Shown here piece after piece: positions 56,701 to 64,000 of a stretch of DNA of 64,000 nt. Within the stretch, counting starts at the first letter, position 1. Each line of letters opens with the position of its first letter. Where the stretch lies: positions 992,001-1,056,000 of the forward strand of contig JAGTJL010000015.1 of the NCBI GenBank assembly GCA_020746875.1, written 5' to 3'. This stretch comes from Rhexocercosporidium sp. MPI-PUGE-AT-0058. Lineage: Eukaryota; Ascomycota; Leotiomycetes; Helotiales. A model generated the notes under the pieces. The model did no database searches. It saw nothing but the letters and a program-made list of their open reading frames with translations, and was not told the DNA's origin. The position numbers and the translations under genes are program-made.

Positions 56701-59700
56701 GTGTACTGTAGTGGTGGTGGTAGTCTTCGGTTGCACAGACCGGTTCGTCATCCCTCCAGATCCGGCACCAGCACGCTGGTGATGTGAGGATGTGCCTCAG
56801 GGGTTGTTGAGATCTGGAAACTATCATTCGTCCTGGAACTTTTGAAATTTCCAATGATGGAAAGAAATCAAATGAGAGGAGATCACATGGAAACTTGTGC
56901 GTAACTCGGTGGCGGCGATCTTGTCTAGAAGAGGAAACACAGATAAGAATACATCCGAGGCGGAAATCTTGCCATCGATGCCTTTGAGCCTGGCAAAAGT
57001 TTGGGATTTGTCCTGAACAACATCATTTTATGCTTGGCATGCTTGCTGTCTTGTACTCCCATAGGCGCGCGAGTTATCAACGATTGCAGGAGTTTAGGAT
57101 TCAGGGGGCAACAACGTCTTCAGCTGCTGGCACTCACAGAAGTCAAGACCGAGTCGACTTCGAGGGATGATGGCTGTAGAGGAACACGCGGGGATTCGTC
57201 CGTAATCAGCTTTCCCTTACCCTCGGCACTGGGTGTTGTGCCTGGGCTAAGAAGGAGCGAGAGAATGCGCGACATCGTTAGGTTGGAAAGATATTTCCGC
57301 GGATTGCGGTAATGAGCTACTAGCTGTAGATCATTCAGCTAAGTGTTGGTGGGGTTGGAGGATAGGGATAGGTACTTTGCTGTATGGAAGCCAAAAGGGT
57401 GTACAGAGGATTATTGGGTTTGTCGTCAGGAAGTCGGGCTTATTTATGCATATCGTATGCACATCTGCTGTATGCAAGCCTATCTCTACTAGTACGCATC
57501 TGATGAGAAGAGGCCGGTCTACGCGTGAAGATACCTGATGTCCATGTCCTGTTCGTCTCCTCTCCTCGCTGCAGCGCACTAAAGGATGCCAGTCTCGGCA
57601 CTCCAAAACCAAGATTTGATAAGACAGCAGAAACTATATTTTTAAAGTTTAGCACACACAAGGGATCCTTGTTACAAGGTTACACCTGCTAAGTTCTGCA
57701 AGTGGTATCAAGCTTGGCGATGACCTATGGGTAGGTATGGGAGGCAGATGCGCTGTTCATTTATGTCTCTTAGCTAGGTAGTCTAGCACAGACATTGACC
57801 GCTGCTTTGCCCTAATGAAGTAGCTCTTTGCGGGGGCGTTCACTTTGCAGGGAATTCGAGCTCCAAAAATTTAACTTGACACTTTTTTCTTTCTTCCATG
57901 TTTCTGGCAACCTGGAAGGTTGAGGCGAAGATTTCTCCCTTCTCCTCTTTTGCTGCCCCCCTTTTCCAATTCGCTTCTCTTCCATTTCGTCCAGCTCGCC
58001 GAGGTTGATCCACAACACAACGGAAGTAGGTGATTCGCCTGTATCAATGATTTGTAATTATAGGAACGCATGAGTCTTTTCTTTTGAGGTTGAGAAGTGA
58101 TAATTATTACCTTATGCCTCCAGGCTTCTCTCAACAATGTCTTTCAGAAGCCAACACCAAACAGCTTTACGTACAAACAGTACTTTTGTACTGTTTCTGT
58201 TGCTGATGGTGGCGCTGTCGTCGTCGGCCCGTCTTTCTCCTTCCCCCTGTGAAGATCAAGAAAGAGGAGAAGTTCGAAATTTCCGTCTCAGAAATCTGGG
58301 GCAAGCGCACAATTTGCACTTTTGGGGGCCGCTGATTGGCACCCTCGGTCTCCTTTGAATGATCCGGGATGGGGGGCAGAGGCATGTTGGGGGGGTGAGG
58401 ATACGAGAACGGCAAGAGAAGAACTGGAACGCGCTCTGCGGCATCGGTGAGCGGCATTTGATTTGATGCGAGTCGAGTTGAGTCGAGAGATTATGACTTT
58501 GGGTCGTGGCTGTTTGTCGTTGTCGTTGTGATGTGATGTGATGTGACCTGATGCAGCTGCGATGCGATGCGATGCCCTCATGCTCTTTTCCTCTGTCACA
58601 TATCCAATCCAGCTGCAACCAACAGGCGGTGTCCTCGCTCGCTCGATCGTTGATCGCCCCTAACAGCTGCCCTAATACGATCCCCCCTGCCTGATGCCGC
58701 CTTTTTCATCTTACGTCGCATGGCATTTCGATCAATCTCACATGGGATTGTTTTAGCAAAGTCTTGGCCTCCGAAGGGGCCACTCAAACCGCCCGGAGCG
58801 TGGCAGATTGCAACTTAGCAGGGCTCTGCTCACGCGTTGAATCCCATAACCGTTTCTGCGGGATGGCGGGAAGTCGATTTAGCTAGCACGCGCAACTAAC
58901 TGCCACGACCGAGATCTGATCAGATCCGAAGAGAAGACTATGGAGTAAGTGCAAGGCAACTAGACCAGACACAGACTGGACTTACACAGGTCTCGAGGAG
59001 ATGTACCGCTAGCTAGCTGAACATCAACATTTGACTTTCAAACTTGGATAGCAATAATCACACACAACGCTGCAACGGCACGACCACCTCTCCTCCTCAG
59101 AAACCGCCCACTTTTGGACAACGGAACTGTGCTGCCGCCGAGAAGAAAGAAGACTCAAAACATCCTTCTCATCCCCTGTCTCTGGCCTCTCATCCTTGCG
59201 CGCAACATCTCCCGCTTCTCGCAATTTTACGAGAAGAAAGAAAAGAAAAATCTGCCCGCCTTCCCGATGCTGTATGCAGGAGGATATGCCGAGCGATGTG
59301 CGGTCAGCGCTCCCAATCAAGTGAACGATGCGACCGATTGATCAGCGCAAGAGGTTTGTGCTGACCTGACGTGAACCCTCCTCCTTCATCATCTATGAAA
59401 TCTTACTGGCTGGTCGGCTGGAGTGGATCTGGGACTTAAGGAACTTTCTTTTACCGCCTGAATCTTTTTGTCTTTTGCCCAGTCAAGGCTGTCAAGCAGA
59501 GAAGCCAGGTGCAAGGATAGGCAATTGGATGATGAGACCTTTGTGGATACCGATACACCACCACCTTGAGAGTCGATATTAAAAAGAAACAGGGTTTGGG
59601 GGCCGCGTTTTTGGATGTGATGAGTTCTGAGTCGTCGTGCATCGAATTTGCCTCTCAAGACCTGCCCACACCAGCCACAACAATTCGGGTCGCTAAATAT

Positions 59701-61900
59701 GAACCCCTTCGAGCTTCTGTCACAAGCCCTTGATCTGTAAGAGGTGAAAGTATCCTCGACCTGCTTCCAATCAGGTTACTTCGCGGCTCGCAGCAAAAGG
59801 AAGCCTATCCTTGGGTCTTGGATCTTGGATCTTTTTCTCCACAGAAATTTGATATCGCAATGGCCATCTCATCAACTGTGCCTTTTGTGGAGTGTTGGTA
59901 CTCGTACGAGCTAGACAAACAATCAGATCAGTTCATCTCACTACTCACTTCACTACTCACTTCACTTCTCCATCAAACCTCGTCCCACTCACCCACTGTC
60001 ATCTCAACATCTTAAGAGCGGTCTGCAGATTGCAGTGCAGCCTATCATAAGGTAGTGTGGTGCAGTCAATACTTGCTTGCAGCACAGACTCGGAGACTCG
60101 GAAGCACGGTTCAGAACATTTTCTCGCCGTGCATATTCAATCAATTGTCACCGCCCCAGAATCGGCTGCGATCTTCATATACCATGCATGCATCCATCTC
60201 TTTTGTGGCTGCTTTCTCCCTCACTAAATTGAGGTCCTTCATTCTCCCCCCTTCTGTTTGGCGGACAGACAACTTGCGCCAACCCCTCATTCTCATGCAG
60301 CAGCTAGAAGCCACGAAGAGCGTCCCCTCCGTCTTTGAGACGTTCTCGACCTGGCCAATATAACAACAGGCGAACCTCCTCCCCCTGGCCCAGGGCAGGG
60401 CAGGTAACCGATGCGGACTTGTAGGAGCATGCAGCATCTCGTCATTACATTTGATAGGATGAATGTGTCTTTTTGTCAGGGTAGGTAGGTAGGAAGGAAG
60501 GAAGGACTATGGAGGAAGCCGAAAGCCGAGAATGATTCATCACTCAGTTCTATTACTGTAACTCTGCCACTTTCTGTTCCCTGGCCTCTTGGTAATAGAA
60601 GCGACTCGTGACAGGAAGCAGGAAGCATTGTGCAGGGACAGGACTCATGGTTCGGGGAGTTAATCCGATGAGGCAGGACCTTGGAGAAAAAAGAAGGTGT
60701 GATTTGATAGCTTGATAGCTTGATAGCTATTCACGATGGGATGGGACTCCTACATCCTTCACCTGACGCGACTCCATGCGTGCATACAAAACTCCCTGTT
60801 TGTAAGACGCAGGGCAGTAGGTAACCCTGTCGCCCCCAGCTCGTCGATTTTGAGGCATCAAGCCACGCACGCACGCCCTGCCCTGCCCTGCACGGCATTG
60901 CCTGTTGCTGTCACTACCTCCTCTTCCTGCCTCCTCCTCGTACATTCTCATGGTCTTCGTAGATTCCTAGGCAGATTGACATTCTCGCTGTGCTACTGCG
61001 TAATGCGTACCCGAAACACGATCGTGGTTGGGGCTTTCAAGGGGGATTGCCGTCCAAATAAACTCGTCGTCGTTTGTCCCCCCTTCATTAGCTTCTTCAG
61101 TAGTCGCCGCCGCCTACCTCACGCTTGTCACTAACCCGCTACCCCAGGATACGGCGCTGTGACGAAACTTCGCTATACATTTTGAGGTGTTCTTGAGAAA
61201 GATTAGAACAGACCACCGTACTTGCAACTGAATACGTATGACTGACTGAGTCCATTTGGTGACAGACTATCGAAAACATTTACTGGAAGCCAATTTCCCC
61301 TCAATCTCGAATAGCAAGTCTCTATCGTCGTCCACACCATCATGAAATCCAGGGCTCCGAAAGAGGCCGTAGTCTCTCCCGTGCAGCTGGTTCGGCTACG
61401 CAAGCGTCTCCTCCAGTCCAAACAATCCCATCCCATCCCATCCCATCCCATCACATCCCACCTCCACCACCACCATCACTAGTTAGCTAGCACCAGATCT
61501 TGATAATTGCTTTGTTCGGAAATATAAGCTCCCGTGCTTGCTGCTTCACGATATACTATCCACTCACACGTGTCCCAGCAGCGGTGATAGGGTTTCTGCT
61601 AGGCCCGCTGGCTGGCTTTCCAGCTGCCAGATTCGGAGATCCGGGCATCCCAAATGGCCGGCAATCAACAAGACTGGCCATCGGCAGTGAGGTCTTTAGA
61701 GGCTTGCCAAGCAAATTTGCTGTCCATGGAGAACTCCCAGCCATCGACAAGGTATCTCACTCTGCTACTGTAACTGCACATACTGCCACTCTGCATCACC
61801 TGGGTACTCCTGTGACCACTGTGAGCCCAGCCCTGCCCAGCCCAGCCCTCTCTCTCCTCCATTCCCTTTCCCTGTCCTTTCTGTCTGACTGCTGTCTGTC
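53753..61900. other. Gene-poor region, about 8 kb
   Basis: I looked at all long open frames in this stretch and found none with a domain, signal peptide plus start, or splice-consistent extension. It holds several short repeats: GTAGG/GAAGG units near 60480, TTGATAGC units near 60707-60730, GTGAT units near 58530, and a CATCC array at 61425-61461. A perfect 12-bp palindrome (GTACCTAGGTAC) lies at 55531-55542. It may be regulatory DNA of the gene to the right, or contain non-coding transcripts. Confidence 0.5.
61425..61461 (+). repeat. CATCC pentanucleotide microsatellite
   Basis: About seven near-perfect CATCC/CATCA units in tandem. Confidence 0.75.
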
Positions 61901-64000
61901 TCTCTGTCATCTGAGCATTAGTCAAAAAGAACGCTAGCCCGCCGCCCAACCCGCTCAATAATTGTTCCCTCCTGTCCTTCATATCGAAATCTGGAGCGTC
62001 ACTTCACGTCAAGTCGAGTCAAGTCAACTTCGACCAGCGAGCGAGCTTGCCCAGCGCTGCACTGCACTGCACTGCACTGTGTCGACCAGCTTTCATCCGG
62101 CTTGTCTGCCTCCCCCGCGCACACTCTATCATCCCAGGAGATACTGCCTGAAGTCTGGTTCTATCCCATCCCATCCCATCCTATCCTGTCCTTCCTATCC
62201 CCATCGCGTCTCGCCCTCACCGTCGAGCCACTTTACTGCGCGCAATTGGGCGTCAGGCCAAAAAAAAAGCAACCTTCAGTTCCACAGAAGAAGAAAAAAC
62301 ATCACAATCATCCACTCTTCGCACTTCCCTGCCAACAGCGACAGCAACAGCGACAACATCAGGATTCCAATTCGGATCTAAGATACAGGACGAGCCAACT
62401 CGAATAGTCTGCACCTGCATTGCACGCAACCATCCATCGTGCCGCCAGCGCCAACATCTTACGCCTGGTAGATAGATCTCCTCCTAGTCTTTCCGTCGTC
62501 CCCTCCCCTTCCTCGGCTCGAAGTCAAACGGACATCGGGCCTCACTATCGTCAAGCATCACGCTAGTCCTCGATACAAACAACTTAGAGGACGAGACCAA
62601 CACCAACCATCCCCGATCCCATCCGACCCCTCCCCTCACACCCACCGCACCGAACTGCACTGCACACTGCACTGCACCAGCGCGAACTCTCCCCACCGAC
62701 ACTTAACAGTCGACACCAGCGACCAAGTCCTTGACCGTGCATCCGCTGGAGGACTTCCTAAGATAAACATTAAACGGACAAAAGAATAGAGTAGAGAGCC
62801 GCACGCTTGCGCAGGACAAGAGGGAAACATCAGACGGGTAGTCTCGAGACCATCAGCGGCCTCCAACTGTCACGACGAGATACTGCTGTCGGCGTGTTCA
62901 TAACGACTCACATACGTAATATCAACGCATTCTTCCCAGCGCAGGCACAAACAAGACCCGATCTGCAAGAGAACAACTCGCACCTCGCACACACGGAGTT
63001 CGTTCCTCTCTGCCCACGCCACAGCTCACCTTGGATTTGAAATTACGAACGAATTTGAGTTTGGGAACTAATCGCTTCTTCTTGTTCTCGACCTTCCTGT
63101 TACCTCATCATCGGATTCTCGAGCTGAGGGAAATCTCCCTTCCGGATTGGCATCTTCCACGCTGAAGCAGGGCTAAGTTTAATTCTCCGACCATCTTCAT
63201 CAGGAAAGGACGAGAAGAAGCCACTGGCTCTGGTCAGGATCTTCTGAAGCTAAAGACAAAGTTGAGATCTTAGTGGCCATCCTGCTCGGCCTAAAAGACT
63301 CCTGATCGGAAGAGGCTACGCAGCTGGTTGGTCGGTACTCGCGGTGATAACACCACCAGACTAGCTCTACTGCGCCTGGGCCGTATCTGGATTGGCAAAG
63401 CATCTTGACGTAGATCTCCACCCAGACTGTGAGTGCTCCCTGTTAAAGTTTTCGTTGGCCGCACACTACTGGGAGATCCAAAGCATCACTGGATCGGCAA
63501 GCACTTCGAGCGTCAAGCACGGCAAAAGTGCACGCTTTTCACGCTGGGACATCCCCGAGGGTGGACGAGGAAGAGGAAGAGTTAGTTGGTGATTGAAAGA
63601 GCGCAGGCTGACAGCTCAGTTGAAACCCACAGCGGTCGCTATCCTTCTTGGGTCTCTGGACTCAGAGCCGTCACAGCCCTGAGCTCACACGCAAGAAAAA
63701 GTCCGGGCAGAAAGAACCCTGAATTGACGGTGGGAGAGGAGAGGAGAGACGCCGTCCACCTGGTGCCTGCGTAGGTACGGTACCGGTGCAGCACTGCTGC
63801 TCCATCGACACTCGAATATTGTGTGGGCCAGTCTCCACCAAGAACCTCCCCCTCACAATCATCTATCCTACCCAGTCTACCAAAGCCACACACACCAGAC
63901 CACACGCAGCACAAAGTCGCTCGCTCGCTCGCTCGTCCTTCCTCCCCAGGCCGCCCACCAAGCATATCCACATCCAAGCCAAGCCAACCCTCGAAAACAC
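61901..64000 (+). promoter_or_regulatory. Probable long promoter/leader of a gene beyond the right edge
   Basis: The last 2.1 kb are pyrimidine-rich on the plus strand, with CACTG repeats near 62060, CATCC units near 62165 and CGCT units near 63918, and carry no convincing coding frame. This pattern is typical of long 5' leaders of regulatory genes in filamentous fungi. Which gene it serves cannot be seen. Confidence 0.35.

Noticed and set aside
57001..57312. 103-codon frame with a signal-peptide-like start
   Set aside because: Begins with TTG, not ATG, and the rest has no recognisable feature.
59689..59750. Short ATG frame MNPFELLSQALDL followed by GTAAGA, as a possible first exon
   Set aside because: It stops at once if unspliced, and no downstream exon in frame could be found.
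1..64000. CRISPR arrays, operons or prophage-like regions
   Set aside because: None seen; the window is plainly eukaryotic nuclear DNA.

Overview
The window is nuclear DNA of a filamentous ascomycete (Pezizomycotina). The evidence is short introns (about 45-90 nt) with GTRAGT-like donors and CTRAC-like branch sites, a HET-domain gene, a fungal CBM1 cellulose-binding module, and fungal-type orthologues of Cwc2, Vps18, Ste11, eRF1, Pha2 and Htd2. The gene mix would fit Leotiomycetes, but that is an impression, not something proved from the sequence. No genes are organised as operons.

Left part (1-11.1 kb): the 3' part of a UreF urease accessory gene; cwc2 (splicing) and a rhomboid protease diverging from a 400-bp promoter; a V-ATPase proteolipid gene with a 13-nt microexon; a Ser/Thr-rich single-pass membrane protein; and, after a 2.6-kb non-coding stretch, a pepsin-like aspartic protease.

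Accessory stretch (11.9-20 kb): an intron-containing tRNA-Lys(CTT), two inverted 90-bp hairpin (MITE-like) elements, a HET-domain gene with an in-frame TGA, an acyltransferase-3 membrane enzyme, an AT-rich repeat remnant, and a secreted CBM1 plus GH93-like arabinanase.

Central part (20.6-28 kb): vps18 and the MAPKKK gene ste11, both on the minus strand, then 5.7 kb without a convincing gene. From 33.7 to 38.7 kb, minus strand, lie two broken genes: a Cys-containing secreted, probably GPI-anchored protein with one in-frame TAG, and a gluconolactonase/SMP-30-like pseudogene with a Trp-to-TAG change and two compensating frameshifts.

Right part (39.8-51 kb): eRF1 (translation termination), prephenate dehydratase (phenylalanine synthesis), a mitochondrial HTD2-type hydroxyacyl-thioester dehydratase, and a large PH/leucine-rich-repeat protein. 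From 52 to 53.8 kb there are three possible small membrane ORFs on the minus strand. The last 10 kb hold no recognisable gene; the final 2 kb resemble a long promoter or leader of a gene beyond the window.

The most interesting signal is in eRF1. Its TGA stop is followed in frame by CAA and 59 open codons of protein-like composition. A candidate 3'UTR intron begins 22 nt after the second stop. This layout would suit an eRF1 autoregulatory readthrough/NMD circuit.
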